Assembly (NCBI RefSeq): GCF_025813715.1
Contig: NZ_CP107532.1
Span: forward strand, 3,240,001 to 3,304,000
Source of the DNA: Methylobacterium sp. FF17
GTDB taxonomy: Bacteria > Pseudomonadota > Alphaproteobacteria > Rhizobiales > Beijerinckiaceae
Reading direction: 5' to 3'
DNA: 64,000 nucleotides
Below, one piece after another: positions 38,824-48,552 of the stretch (position 1 is the stretch's first letter; the number at the start of each line of letters is the position of its first letter). The position numbers and the translations under genes were made by a program. The notes beneath the pieces are model-generated. The model worked only from the letters and a program-made list of their open reading frames with translations, was not told the DNA's origin and ran no database searches.

Positions 38824-39401
38824 GTCGCGTCCCTCCGGCTCATCGACGCCTAACGTACCGCGGTAGAGCCGCGTGCGAAGCCGCGACCTCGGAGGGCGTT
38901 GGGCGTGCGGGCCTGCGGGATGGACCTTGAGCGGGAGGAGGGGACCATGGAGCCCGAATGGTCGGTGATCTCCGCGTCGAAGCTGGGAAGGTTCCCCGGC
39001 GCGGCCCCGCACCTCCCGATGCCGCCGCGCGCCAAGTGGCCGTCGCGGACGATCGCGCTGAAGGCATACAGGATTGGCATCGTGCGGTGGTGGTTCCCAG
39101 GCGCGACCATCATCGACGGCGCGTCGTTCCGGCGGAGGTCTGCATCGTCCGGCGAGGCACGTGCCAAGTCAACCAGAACGTTCTTTTTTCAGAACGAGGA
39201 TAGATAGGATTCTCATCCATAGGAGCTTCAATCGTGGAAATATCCTTACGTCTTGCTCATCGCTCAGTCGCTACAACCGTTCTGCACGGTTGCGAATGCT
39301 TCAGCCGGATGCGGGGTGGCCATCCTGATTAGGTGCCTTGTTCTCTAAAACGAACGACCCCTAAGAGCCTGCATCACGCTGCCGGATTGGAGTTCGTACC
39401 G
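38824..39401. other. Divergent gap of about 0.6 kb
   Basis: Between the cupin operon and the FAD/NAD(P)-binding gene. It holds a possible small gene (38947-39207) and, at 39175-39196, the palindrome AGAACGTTCT followed by a T run and another AGAACG, which may be an operator or a weak hairpin. Otherwise nothing firm is seen. Confidence 0.4.
38947..39207 (+). CDS. Possible small protein of 86 residues
   Basis: An open frame beginning MEPEWSVISASKLGRF with an excellent ribosome site (GGGAGGAGGGG, a few bases upstream). The product is basic, ends in FFFQNEDR and has no membrane segment or known motif. The frame opposite is also open, so coding cannot be assured; the ribosome site is the main argument for it. 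Confidence 0.3.
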   Translation: MEPEWSVISASKLGRFPGAAPHLPMPPRAKWPSRTIALKAYRIGIVRWWFPGATIIDGASFRRRSASSGEARAKSTRTFFFQNEDR

Positions 39402-40778
39402 ATGACCTCGACCGTCCCGCCGCATTCCATCGCCATCATCGGCGGAGGCTTCAGCGGCTTTACGGTGGCGACGCAATTGCTGCGGGCACTTCCCGGCGAA
39501 CGCCCCATCCTCCTCGTCGAGCGGGCCCACGAACCGGGGCGGGGGCTCGCCTATGCGACGGCCAACGCGGATCACCTGCTGAACCTGCGGGCCACGCATA
39601 TGAGCGCCGATCCCGAGCGGCCAAGCGCATTCGCCGACTGGCTCGACTGCACCCGGCTCGACGCCGACGCACAGGCCGGCATCCGTGTCACCGATGCGGG
39701 CACCTTCGCCGCACGCGGCCTCTATGGACGATACATCTCGGAATCCTTCGAACGGACACGCGCCGAAGCGGGTGCGCGTCTCGACGTCCTGCGGGATGCG
39801 GTCCTCGATCTGGAGCCGATCGATGGCGGCTTCACCCTGCGCACGGAATCCGGCCGGTCCATCCCCATTGCCGGCGCGGTGCTGGCCATGGGCAATCTGC
39901 CGGGGCCCGTCACAGCGCGCAGCCGCTACCAGCGCGACCCCTGGGACGTCGCCGGCCTGCGCGACCTCGACCCAACCCGCGAGGTCCTGATCGTCGGCAC
40001 CGGGCTGACGATGATGGATGCCGTGGCGACGCTGCGCCGTCAGGGCTTCCCGGGCAGAATCGTCGCCGTATCCCGCCGGGGTCTGGTGCCGAAGCCGCAC
40101 GCCCCGGTGCCGGTCCGGGCGCGTCCGGAGTTCAGCGCGGAGACCCGAGCCTCCATCCGCAAGCTCCTCGCCTGGGGCCGGGCGGAGATCGCGGCGGCGC
40201 GAGCCGAGGGCGCCGATTGGCGCAGCGTAATCGATGCCCTCCGGCCCATCACGGATGAACTCTGGACGGGATTGCCGCGTCTCGAGCAGGCGCGCTTCCT
40301 ACGCCACTTGCGCCCTTACTGGGACGTGCACCGCCACCGGACGGCACCGCCCGCCGCCGCGACCATCGCGGGGGAGGTGGCACGCGGCACCCTGCGCATC
40401 CTCGCGGGGCGTCTTCAGACCGTCGAGGATGCGACGGCGCACGCCATCGTCACAGTACAGCCGCGCGGCAGCGGCCGCCCCGTGCAGATCGCGGCGGGGG
40501 CGATCCTCGACGCCACCGGGTTCAGCCGGTTCGCGGAAACGGCGGATCCCCTCGTGCGCAACCTGCTGGCACGCGGCCTCGTGCGCCCCGGCCCCTTCGG
40601 CCTCGGCGTCGACGCCACGCCGGACGGCAAGGTCGTCTCGTCACGGGGAGACGCACCGCTCTGGGCGGTCGGCCCGCTCCTGCGCGGCGTCCTTTGGGAA
40701 TGCATCGCCGTTCCCGATATACGCGATGCCTCGGTCGATCTCGCCGACGCCGTTGCGGCGCGGATTAGCCAGGATTGA
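39402..40778 (+). CDS. FAD/NAD(P)-binding oxidoreductase-like protein
   Basis: A 458-residue flavoprotein-like enzyme. The Rossmann FAD motif is SIAIIGGGFSGFTVATQLL at the start, then GRGLAYATANADHLLNLRA and MSADPERPSAFADWL, which mark the PF13454 family (often annotated FAD/NAD(P)-binding or YdhS-like). A second dinucleotide site appears as EVLIVGTGLTMMDAVATL near 200. The C-terminus has DATGFSR, typical for the closing FAD contact. Substrate unknown. The ATG at 39402 is selected because the glycine motif starts eight residues later. Confidence 0.8.
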   Translation: MTSTVPPHSIAIIGGGFSGFTVATQLLRALPGERPILLVERAHEPGRGLAYATANADHLLNLRATHMSADPERPSAFADWLDCTRLDADAQAGIRVTDAGTFAARGLYGRYISESFERTRAEAGARLDVLRDAVLDLEPIDGGFTLRTESGRSIPIAGAVLAMGNLPGPVTARSRYQRDPWDVAGLRDLDPTREVLIVGTGLTMMDAVATLRRQGFPGRIVAVSRRGLVPKPHAPVPVRARPEFSAETRASIRKLLAWGRAEIAAARAEGADWRSVIDALRPITDELWTGLPRLEQARFLRHLRPYWDVHRHRTAPPAAATIAGEVARGTLRILAGRLQTVEDATAHAIVTVQPRGSGRPVQIAAGAILDATGFSRFAETADPLVRNLLARGLVRPGPFGLGVDATPDGKVVSSRGDAPLWAVGPLLRGVLWECIAVPDIRDASVDLADAVAARISQD

Positions 40779-41075
40779 CCGGGCGCGCGGCCCGGCTTCG
40801 GCGAAACGGTCGTTCTTGTCCCGTGCCCCGCAACGTCATCACGCAACTCCCATTCCCAAGATCTTTGGAAGCACATTCCCGAAATGGTTCGGTAGAATAA
40901 CCCGTATCAGCAAAGCCCGATGCCGATGAACCGGGACGACATCCCATGACCTTGCACATCGCCACCTTGCAACTCGCCATGCATGCCCCAACGCCCTGTT
41001 GTCCGTGCCCGATCGAAGACGAAGGACATTGCGCAATCGGCCCCGCGCTGGGGCGAAGCAAGGGACAGGACGATC
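40779..41075. other. Short gap without recognisable gene
   Basis: About 300 bases with only unsupported open frames. A GC-rich inverted stretch just after the FAD gene stop (around 40779-40798) may act as a weak terminator. Confidence 0.3.
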
Positions 41076-41345
41076 ATGGGATTTCACGCGGTACGATTTG
41101 ACGGCGTCACGCCGGCGAGCCCGGCGGCGCTGCTCGGCGCGCGCAGCACCCGCCGAAGCTACGGCCGGGCCGCCGTCGCGGCGGCCATCGAGAACGGAAT
41201 GCTGCCCGGCGAACTGTCCGAGGTGCTCGCAGGCCGCAGCGTCGTCGAGGCTTTTCCGGTCGCCGGTCACGAGAGCGTCTCGGATTACGCGGAGCGCGCC
41301 GTGGCCGAGTTGATGGTCGCCTATCTCAGCCACCCCCTCGTTTGA
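41076..41345 (+). CDS. Hypothetical protein, 89 residues
   Basis: A small soluble protein starting MGFHAVRFDGVTPASP, preceded by GGGACAGGA at a suitable distance. It has an Ala-rich helix-forming middle and ends LMVAYLSHPLV. I do not recognise a family. The longer frame back to 40983 lacks a better ribosome site. Confidence 0.5.
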   Translation: MGFHAVRFDGVTPASPAALLGARSTRRSYGRAAVAAAIENGMLPGELSEVLAGRSVVEAFPVAGHESVSDYAERAVAELMVAYLSHPLV

Positions 41346-41439
41346 ACGAAGGCCGGCACGTCAGCGAAAGCGCCCCCGGCATCGGTCACCCTCGGTGATG
41401 CATCCTGAACGCCGGAGCCGCTTCTCCGGCGGAAGGAGC

Positions 41440-44106
41440 TCACGATGCGGCGCGCCGGGCCCGGCTGTGTAGCAGATTGAGAATCAGCGCGGTCCAGCCC
41501 GTCTGGTGGGACGCACCGAGTCCGCGTCCCGTGTCGCCGTCGAAGAACTCGTGGAAGAGCAGCGCCTCCTCCGTGCCGGGCAATGGCGGAATGGGCGGCC
41601 TGCCCCCGAAGATCGGCCGGGTTCCGTCCTCGCCTCTGGCGAAGAGCGCGATCAGGCGGTCCTCCAGGGCATCCGCGATGGCGCTCAGGGTCAGCGAAGT
41701 CCCGGACCCAGTCGGATACTCCACCAGGAAGTCGTCGCCATAGTAGGTGTGGAAGCGGCGCAGGGCCTCGACGATGAGGTAGTTCATCGGCATCCAGACC
41801 GGACCCCGCCAGTTCGAGTTGCCACCGAACATGTTGGAGGTCGAATCCGCCGGATCGTAGCGGATCGTGAAGGAGGCCCCGAACTCGTTCAGCGCGTAGG
41901 GGTGGTCTCGGTGCGCCTTCGAGAGCGAGCGCACCCCGTGGGCGGAGAGGAACTCGGCCTCGTCGAGCATACGGCGCAGAAGCGCCTTCATGCGGTGTCC
42001 CCGCAGGAGGGAGAGGAGCTTGCGATCCTTCACACCCCCCTCGTCCCAGCGCGAGACGAGCAGGGCGAGGTGAGGGCGGTTCTCGAGCAGCCAGTTCAGG
42101 CGCCGGGCGAAATCCGGCAAACGCTGGAGCACGGAGGGTTCGATCACCTCCACGGCGAAGAGTGGCACCAGCCCCACCACCGAGCGAACCCGCAAGGGGA
42201 GCATGCTCCCGCCGGGGATGTCGACCTCGTCGTAGTAGAACTCGTCCTCGTCGTCCCAGAGACCGAAGCCCTCGCCCCCCATGTCGGTCATCGCCTCGGC
42301 GATGAGCAGGAAGTGCTCGAAGAACTTCGAGGCGGTGCTCTCGTAGACGTCGTTGTGAAGCGCGAGTTCCAGGGCGATGCGCATCATGTTGAGGGCGTAC
42401 ATCGCCATCCAGGCGGTCCCGTCCGCCTGATGGATCCGACCAAATCCGGGCGGCGGGCGCGAGCGGTCGAACACACCCACATTATCGAGGCCGAGGAAGC
42501 CGCCCTGAAAGACGTTGCGGCCCTCCGTGTCCTTGCGGTTCACCCACCATGTGAAGTTGATGAGCAGCTTGTGGAAGACCCCCTCCAGGAAGGCGAGGTC
42601 ACCGCGCCCGCCGCGCCGGTCGCGGTCGATCTCGAACACCCTATAGGTCGCCCAGGCATGGACCGGGGGGTTCGCGTCGCCGAATTCCCACTCGTAGGCC
42701 GGAAGCTGGCCGTTGGGGTGCATGTACCATTCGCGCGTCAGCAACAGGAGCTGCTTCTTGGCGAAATCCGGATCGAGGAGCGCCAGCGGGAGGCAGTGGA
42801 AGGCGAGGTCCCAGGCGGCGAACCAGGGATACTCCCATTTGTCCGGCATCGAGAGCACGTCCGCACCGGCGAAGTGGCGCCAGTGGATGTTGCGCCCACC
42901 ATCCCGCTCCCGGGGCGGCACCGGCTGCTGGGGATCACCCTTGAGCCAGAGGCGTACGTCGTAGGAATAGAGCTGCTTGGACCAGATCAGACCGGCAGCC
43001 GCCTGGCGGAAAATCGCGCGGGAATCCGCATCCGCGATGCCGTCCTGCAGGCTTTCGTAGAAGGCATCGGCTTCCGCGATCCGGCGGTGGACGATGGTGC
43101 CCTCACGGTCGACAGGGCGCAGGCGCGCCCCCGCCGAGAGGCGTAGGCTGACCCGTGTGGTCTCGCCCGGTTCCAGCAGACGCGCGTAGTGCAGGCCGAG
43201 CTTCGTGCCGCCGTCGCGCCACACGGCGGCCTCGTCGCCCCCGACGATGGCTGCATGGAGACCGTCCTTGAACGGGCCGACCGCCTCAGGCTGTCCGCCA
43301 TGGAGCCGCAGATTGGTGTCGTTCTCGCAGAAGAGCGGGTCGGGATAGCCGTCGAAGGAGAGCCGGTAGGGTCCGAGGCGCGGATGATCGCAGGCCACGC
43401 CGCCGTCCGGCCGGATGCTGAGGCGGGGACGCCGATCGGTGCCCTCGGCGCGCCAGGACCACGTGTTGCGGAACCAGAGCTGCGGGATGATGTGCAGGTC
43501 GGCGGCTTCCGGCCCGCGATTGACGGCCGTGATCACCACGTGGATGTCCTCCACGTCCTCCTTGGCGTACTCCACCGTGACCTCGAAGAACCGGTCGCCT
43601 TCGAAGATTCCGGTGTCCTCGATCTCGTATTCCGGCTGGTCGCGCCCACGCCGTAGGCCTTCGCGCACGAGATCGTCGTAAGGGTAGGCCGCCTGAGGGT
43701 AGCGGTAGAGGAACTTGAGGTAGGCGTGGCTCGGGACCGCGTCGAGGTAGTGGTAGAGTTCCTTGACGTCCTCCCCGTGGTTGCCCTCCTCGTTGGCAAG
43801 CCCGAAGAGTCGCTCCTTGAGGATATGGTCCCGGCCGTTCCAGAGGGCGAGCGACAGGCACATCTGCCCCCGCTCGTCGCAGATCCCCGCCAGGCCGTCC
43901 TCACCCCAACGATAAGCGCGCGAGCGCGCCTCCTCGTGGGGGAGCGAACGCCAGGCATTGCCATCCCGGCTGTAGTCCTCCCGGACCGTCCCCCATTGGC
44001 GCTCGCTCAGGTAGGGTCCCCACAGCGACCAGGGCCGCTCGGCCCGCCCCTGTTCGGCGATGCGACGGCGCTCCGCCCAGCCATCGAGTTCGCTCACGCG
44101 CCGCAC
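41440..44106 (-). CDS. GH63-like glucosidase
   Basis: An 888-residue protein of the MGH1-type (mannosyl-oligosaccharide glucosidase, GH63) class with the (alpha/alpha)6 catalytic barrel in the C-terminal half. Diagnostic segments are EEGNHGEDVKELYHYLDAVPSH, EYPWFAAWDLAFHCLPLAL and NSNWRGPVWMPMNYLIVEALRR. There is no signal peptide, so it works in the cytoplasm, probably on alpha-glucosides such as glucosylglycerate or trehalose-like solutes; bacterial homologues of this length are annotated simply as glucosidases. It lies alone between convergent and divergent small genes. Confidence 0.85.
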   Translation of the reverse strand: MRRVSELDGWAERRRIAEQGRAERPWSLWGPYLSERQWGTVREDYSRDGNAWRSLPHEEARSRAYRWGEDGLAGICDERGQMCLSLALWNGRDHILKERLFGLANEEGNHGEDVKELYHYLDAVPSHAYLKFLYRYPQAAYPYDDLVREGLRRGRDQPEYEIEDTGIFEGDRFFEVTVEYAKEDVEDIHVVITAVNRGPEAADLHIIPQLWFRNTWSWRAEGTDRRPRLSIRPDGGVACDHPRLGPYRLSFDGYPDPLFCENDTNLRLHGGQPEAVGPFKDGLHAAIVGGDEAAVWRDGGTKLGLHYARLLEPGETTRVSLRLSAGARLRPVDREGTIVHRRIAEADAFYESLQDGIADADSRAIFRQAAAGLIWSKQLYSYDVRLWLKGDPQQPVPPRERDGGRNIHWRHFAGADVLSMPDKWEYPWFAAWDLAFHCLPLALLDPDFAKKQLLLLTREWYMHPNGQLPAYEWEFGDANPPVHAWATYRVFEIDRDRRGGRGDLAFLEGVFHKLLINFTWWVNRKDTEGRNVFQGGFLGLDNVGVFDRSRPPPGFGRIHQADGTAWMAMYALNMMRIALELALHNDVYESTASKFFEHFLLIAEAMTDMGGEGFGLWDDEDEFYYDEVDIPGGSMLPLRVRSVVGLVPLFAVEVIEPSVLQRLPDFARRLNWLLENRPHLALLVSRWDEGGVKDRKLLSLLRGHRMKALLRRMLDEAEFLSAHGVRSLSKAHRDHPYALNEFGASFTIRYDPADSTSNMFGGNSNWRGPVWMPMNYLIVEALRRFHTYYGDDFLVEYPTGSGTSLTLSAIADALEDRLIALFARGEDGTRPIFGGRPPIPPLPGTEEALLFHEFFDGDTGRGLGASHQTGWTALILNLLHSRARRAAS

Positions 44107-44509
44107 CCTTGTCCACCGCTCCGGGTGCGGCAGGCCGGAAAGCCTGTGCAGGAGACAGCATGCGGAGCAGGTGCCGTTCGGAAAGGCGGCTGGAGATACG
44201 GCAAGGCGATCATCAGATCCGGTCGGCTGAGACTTGATGGCGCCAGGGATGCATCATCAGCGCCAAGCTCACCACACGGCAGGGAATCGAGCGTTAACAC
44301 GGCCGCGGCGGGATGGGCGGAACGCGAGATCCGCACGACTTGCCGGCCCCATCTCGCCGCAACCCGCGCCCGCATCAGCCGCGATGTCGCATCGAAGTCA
44401 CAGGCCGCGGCAACCTGCACGGGCAGTGGCATCGTTTGCGCCGCAGCCGCGTTGCCCGATCCCGACCGGTGTCGGTTCCCGGCCCGCGTCGCGCGATGGA
44501 GCGCCCACG
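44107..44509. other. Gap between glucosidase and DUF1236 genes
   Basis: About 400 bases separating two divergent genes. No convincing coding sequence or repeat; promoters for both must lie here. Confidence 0.3.
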
Positions 44510-44923
44510 ATGATCCCGAAGTTCCTTGTCGCCCTTCCCGTGTTCATCCTCGCGGGCCTAGGCACTGCTGAGGCCCAGGGCCTCGTTCAGGGGGCCCAGG
44601 AAGGAGCGGCACGCGGCGAGATGGCGGCTGGGCCGCTCGGCGCCGTGGTCGGCGGCGCCATCGGAGCGGCGGTGGGCACCGCCAACGGAATTCTCGGCGT
44701 CGACCGCCGCGAGCGCTTCCGCATCTACGCGCTGGCCGAGCGCCGGCCGTCCTTCAGCTATTCCGGTGGGATCCGAACCGGCACGGTCCTGCCCGAGGAC
44801 GGTGTGGTCTATTACGACGTGCCGCCCGAGTTCGCGCTATCCGGCTACAACTACACCATCGTCAACGACCATCCCGTCCTCGTCGAGCCACGCACGCGAC
44901 GGATCGTTGAAGTCATCGACTGA
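44510..44923 (+). CDS. DUF1236 family exported protein
   Basis: A 137-residue protein with a Sec signal peptide (MIPKFLVALPVFILAGLG, cleavage after AEA). A glycine/alanine-rich segment (AGPLGAVVGGAIGAAVGTANG) follows. The C-terminus reads VPPEFALSGYNYTIVNDHPVLVEPRTRR and closes with IVEVID, the DUF1236 signature. The family is periplasmic, frequent in Rhizobiales, and of unknown function. Confidence 0.75.
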   Translation: MIPKFLVALPVFILAGLGTAEAQGLVQGAQEGAARGEMAAGPLGAVVGGAIGAAVGTANGILGVDRRERFRIYALAERRPSFSYSGGIRTGTVLPEDGVVYYDVPPEFALSGYNYTIVNDHPVLVEPRTRRIVEVID

Positions 44924-45250
44924 GCCTTCCCGGATGAACCGAGCCGGGCCGATGCTCCTGTCTCTCACCCGGAACCCACTTGCGTCGTGCTGTCGCTGTC
45001 TTCGGCCCAACCCAGCAGCGGCCTCCGTCGTACAGGCGAAAGACCGGAGCGGCGCGTCAGGTGACATCGCCCGAGGCGCCGCGGCGAAGGATCCCTCCGG
45101 CGCGACGCACCGGAGAATCCCTGCGGGAGGACAAAGGGTGCGGGGCACAGCGCGAACCGCCGTCACCGCTCGACGGTTATCGCTCGAAGAATGAGTGACG
45201 TCCGGGCCCGAGGGTTCCGGCCCACGCCGCGACATGAGAGAGGACGAACC
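44924..45250. other. Gap without recognisable gene
   Basis: About 330 bases of GC-rich sequence. Open frames on both strands have no family features. It probably carries the promoter for the short membrane peptide gene that follows. Confidence 0.3.
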
Positions 45251-45343
45251 ATGGGACTGTTCTTCGCACTGTTTCTCATCGGCGTTCCCATGGCACTCGC
45301 CGGACTGGATTTTGTCCGGCTGCGGGCAACACGCCCGATGTGA
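45251..45343 (+). CDS. Possible 30-residue membrane peptide
   Basis: ATG at 45251 follows a purine-rich ribosome site (GAGAGAGGAC). The peptide is a single hydrophobic helix (GLFFALFLIGVPMALAGL) with a basic C-terminus (VRLRATRP). Such short single-span proteins are often missed. The strength of the ribosome site supports it, but length alone prevents certainty. Confidence 0.4.
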   Translation: MGLFFALFLIGVPMALAGLDFVRLRATRPM

Positions 45344-45625
45344 GATTCGCGGGTCCCGACCGACGCGACAGGCGGGCTTCTCCGAGGCGTTGCTGGCTCC
45401 GCCGAACAACATCGCATGACACGGCGACCGTGTGTCGACGGCTCGGCCGTGTCGCGAAGAAGCATGTCGGTAGGTCGGCCCCGCATTTCGAAGAAAAGCG
45501 CCGCGACCTTCGGCGGACGTGCGTGCCGCCATTTCAAAGGGTTAGGCGCGATTTGTGACGAGGGACCCGCCGATCCACGTCGGAGAAGCCGGAAAGACGC
45601 GCAACAAAACCAGCTTCGAGAAGGG

Positions 45626-46093
45626 TCAGGTCGCGGAGGAGGCTGCCGGCGGCGATGTGGTTCGAGGCTCACGGCGCGTGAAGCCGTCCACCACCGCATC
45701 GTGCATACGGCCTAACCAGTCCTCGGCTTCTGCCGCGCGCCGCTCCGCAAGTTCCGCTCTGCTCTGCGTAACCGAAATCTGAGCCTCAAGAGCGGATTCC
45801 CGCGCCTTGAACTGTGCGACTGTTCGCTCGAGCTCCTCTTCCAGTTCGTTTGCACGTTCCTCGCTGATGCGGATCGCCGCTGTCGCTTCGTGGATGAGAT
45901 CGAGGGACGCGGACCAGTCACGTCGCCGACCTTCATCAACACTCGACAGAGGCTGACGCGCGGTATCGAGGGAAACGGTCTCGGACGAGACTGTCTCCGC
46001 CACCGTTGCGTTGCGGTTCGGACTCGGAAGGCTACGCATGAGCCAGGCGCCAGCGGAGGACGGCTCTCGATCCCGAAGATTGCTGTCGGTCAT
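45626..46093 (-). CDS. Small coiled-coil protein
   Basis: A 155-residue protein beginning MTDSNLRDREPSSAG. Residues about 65-130 form a charged coiled coil with heptad-like Glu/Arg/Ala (ISEERANELEEELERTVAQF). No membrane segment or enzyme motif is seen. It follows the larger coiled-coil gene after 67 bases on the same strand, so the two are probably a partner pair. Function unknown. Confidence 0.6.
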   Translation of the reverse strand: MTDSNLRDREPSSAGAWLMRSLPSPNRNATVAETVSSETVSLDTARQPLSSVDEGRRRDWSASLDLIHEATAAIRISEERANELEEELERTVAQFKARESALEAQISVTQSRAELAERRAAEAEDWLGRMHDAVVDGFTRREPRTTSPPAASSAT

Positions 46094-46160
46094 GTCTGCT
46101 CCCTGTACCGAAGGTCGGCCGTGCCATATCGAAGATGCTGGGGGGTGATCCACTCAGTCG

Positions 46161-47717
46161 TCAGTCGGACGGTTGAGCCGGGGATCCCGGGGCACCAGCT
46201 TTCCCGGAGGCACTGAAGGGCCTGACATTGCTGGCCTCGGCGGCCGGTGCTGCCGGTTCCGTACGAGACGCCGCATCGTCTCCGGCGTAAGCGCGTGCAG
46301 AGCGCTTGAGGGCCTCATGCTGCTTCTGCAGAGAAACGCGGCTTTCGCGGGCAATGTCCAAGGCGCCCTGCGCCAGCTTCCGTTCGGAGCGCTCGTGCTG
46401 AAGCTCCTCGACGAGGCGGTGATTCACCGTCTCGAAATCGGCGCGTTCCACCTCCTGACGATGAACCAGGTGATCGATCCTGTCCGACAGGCTCCCGACG
46501 CGTCCCAGGGCTTGTTCGAGGGCTGCATCCTTGGCCGCCATCGCCTTGGTCAGCATCTCGCACCGGTGCTCGAACTCCGACCGTGCCCGCTGCATCTCGA
46601 GGGCGCGTTCATTCTGCCGGGCCAGGTCCGCCTGCGCGCTCTCGAGCCGTCGCTCCGCCGTCACCCGTTCGATGGAGGCCTCCTTCAAGCCACGCTCGGC
46701 AGCGCGGCCCACCTCATCCCGTTCGCGAAGCTGGTTGCGCAGTTGAGCCACCATCTGCTCGGTCGTGGCGAAACGGCTGGTGGCTGCGTCGACCCGCATC
46801 GTGAGGCTTGTGCGCTCCGCCCGCAGGTTGGCGATGTCCGCCTCGTACTGCACCTTTGCCTTCTCCGTCGCCGCGGTCTCAGCGGCCAGTTGCTGCTCGG
46901 CATTGCGCAGGGCGACGCGGCTGTTTTCGGCCTGGGCCTCGAAATCCTGGCTCCTCGCCGCGAGTTCGGCCAAATGTACCGCTTGGGACTCGCTTAGATT
47001 TTGAAGGCGCAAATTATCCCGTTCGAGGGCATGGCGGCTTTCGCGAAGGTCCTGGAGTTCGCCCTCCGATCTGGCGAGCGCTTGATCGAGGGCTTTTGCC
47101 TCGACACGGAGAGATTTACTCTCACCTTGCAGGGCACGAACCTGCTCGCTCGCCGCAAACAAGCGCCGCTCGAGGTCTTCCGCTTCAAGCGACTTGTCGC
47201 GCAAGGCCAAGCGTACGTCTTCTGCAGCCGCGTCACGCGCCTGCAGACTGGATTCCAGATGATGAAGCTGGATCTTCGACGCTGAGACGTCGTTCGTTGC
47301 GCCAGCCAAGCGATGCGTGGCGTCAGCCAGGTCACGCCGGAGATTGGACGCGTTTGCCTGTTCGAGGGATAACAGGGCTTCGAGTTCGGACGTCCGAACC
47401 TTGGCGCGCGGCAACTCGTCTGCAATCGCAATGATGGGCTCCAGCAGGGCGGCAAAATCGCCCTGGAGCGATTTCAGATCGTCCAACCGCTCCGACATCT
47501 CCGCCACGCGGAAGCGAAGGACCTCGTTGTGCTGCCCGAGCGTATCGAGCGAAAGATCGTCACTGTCGGATTGATGCTCGATATATTCGACGCCCTCATC
47601 GGGGAGAGGCGGCGACGACAAGAGTATCGGCCCCTCCAGCCGAAGGATTTCCGCTTCCTTCGAGGGCTTGTTCTTGCTCTCGGCTGCAGCAAATTTACGG
47701 AGTGAAATCCAGCTCAT
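46161..47717 (-). CDS. Large coiled-coil protein
   Basis: A 518-residue protein starting MSWISLRKFAAAESK. Residues about 70-480 are an almost unbroken coiled coil rich in Glu, Arg, Ala, Leu and Gln, with segments such as QALARSEGELQDLRESRHAL. The N-terminal 60 residues are acidic and the C-terminal 40 are Ala/Pro/Ser-rich and probably disordered. There is no Walker motif, so it is not an SMC ATPase. The architecture resembles bacterial intermediate-filament-like or cell-pole organising proteins, but no family is recognised and that comparison is inference. Confidence 0.65.
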   Translation of the reverse strand: MSWISLRKFAAAESKNKPSKEAEILRLEGPILLSSPPLPDEGVEYIEHQSDSDDLSLDTLGQHNEVLRFRVAEMSERLDDLKSLQGDFAALLEPIIAIADELPRAKVRTSELEALLSLEQANASNLRRDLADATHRLAGATNDVSASKIQLHHLESSLQARDAAAEDVRLALRDKSLEAEDLERRLFAASEQVRALQGESKSLRVEAKALDQALARSEGELQDLRESRHALERDNLRLQNLSESQAVHLAELAARSQDFEAQAENSRVALRNAEQQLAAETAATEKAKVQYEADIANLRAERTSLTMRVDAATSRFATTEQMVAQLRNQLRERDEVGRAAERGLKEASIERVTAERRLESAQADLARQNERALEMQRARSEFEHRCEMLTKAMAAKDAALEQALGRVGSLSDRIDHLVHRQEVERADFETVNHRLVEELQHERSERKLAQGALDIARESRVSLQKQHEALKRSARAYAGDDAASRTEPAAPAAEASNVRPFSASGKAGAPGSPAQPSD

Positions 47718-48024
47718 CTCTGCGGTCCGTTCGCATCGCACGCCGTATACGATTATCCGCACCAGAGTTGAAAGGGTGGCGCGCTGTCAATTGTGTGACG
47801 TTAAAGAAGTGTGATTTTCTGCGGGACGGTTCGCGCTCATCACATCACTTCTTCCGTGATGACCACGCGGCTCCGCCGGTCCATGTCCGGATCCTCTGCG
47901 GCGTGCTGGAGCGCGAGCTTGTCCGTCGGATCAAACACCTACGTGCCCACCCGAGACATAGGGTTCGGTGCCTGACAATGGGCGAGACCTGCGCAGAGAC
48001 TGGGGTCTGGCAGCCCCAATGGGC
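47718..48024. other. Gap upstream of the coiled-coil pair
   Basis: About 300 bases holding the promoter region for the coiled-coil genes and, at its right end, degraded sequence that merges into a transposase remnant. Nothing else is supported. Confidence 0.3.
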
Positions 48025-48170
48025 GGCCGGTGCTGACTCCAGGAGGTCGTGGGCGGTGCGGGTCATCGCCCACTCGCTCCGGCCGATCGAGATGACGGAA
48101 CAGGAACGGCCGGAAGCCCCTCGCCTGCTTGATCTGCCCGAAGACGGGCTCGACCACCTGCCTCCGAAGG
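48025..48170 (-). pseudogene. Transposase C-terminal remnant (IS1182-like)
   Basis: On the minus strand one frame encodes VVEPVFGQIKQARGFRPFLFRHLDR and the next frame continues EWAMTRTAHDLLE. This is the well-known end of DDE transposases of the IS1182 type (a VEPVFGQIK motif followed by a W-x-x-x-C/T-x-x-HN/D-LL segment). A frameshift near 48082 splits it, no intact N-terminal part or inverted repeats were found, so this is a relic. Confidence 0.65.
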
Positions 48171-48552
48171 CGGCAGCGGCGGCCAACCCGCATTGGGCGG
48201 GCGGCGGTGATCAGATGCATGTCTCCTGCCTCGGGCGACCGGCCGCGTCCGGCGCACCGTGACGCGCTCGATCCGACGTGAGATTGCCCGTGCGTCTCCA
48301 CTCCGGCAGCGCGACCAAGTTCGCCGCGTTGGCAACGCCAGCATCCCGCCGAGATGCGAGGGCGGCAGCAACGGCCCTGATCCACGTTCAGGAGCGATCC
48401 GGGCGTCTCGAAGACGCCGACCGCACGAGCCCTAGGCCGGTTGATTCTTCCGGAAGCGAATACTGAGGAGCACCAGACCTGTCGCATTAAGCGACTTACA
48501 TCCGCCGGCCATCAGATGGCACACAGGGACACGGCTACTTCTTTGAGATTGC

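Noticed and set aside
44234..44509. Upstream extension of the DUF1236 gene
   Set aside because: The signal peptide starts at 44510; the extension is Arg/Pro-rich and without a ribosome site.
47939..48487. A complete transposase gene
   Set aside because: Only the last motif is recognisable and it is frameshifted; no terminal inverted repeats were seen.
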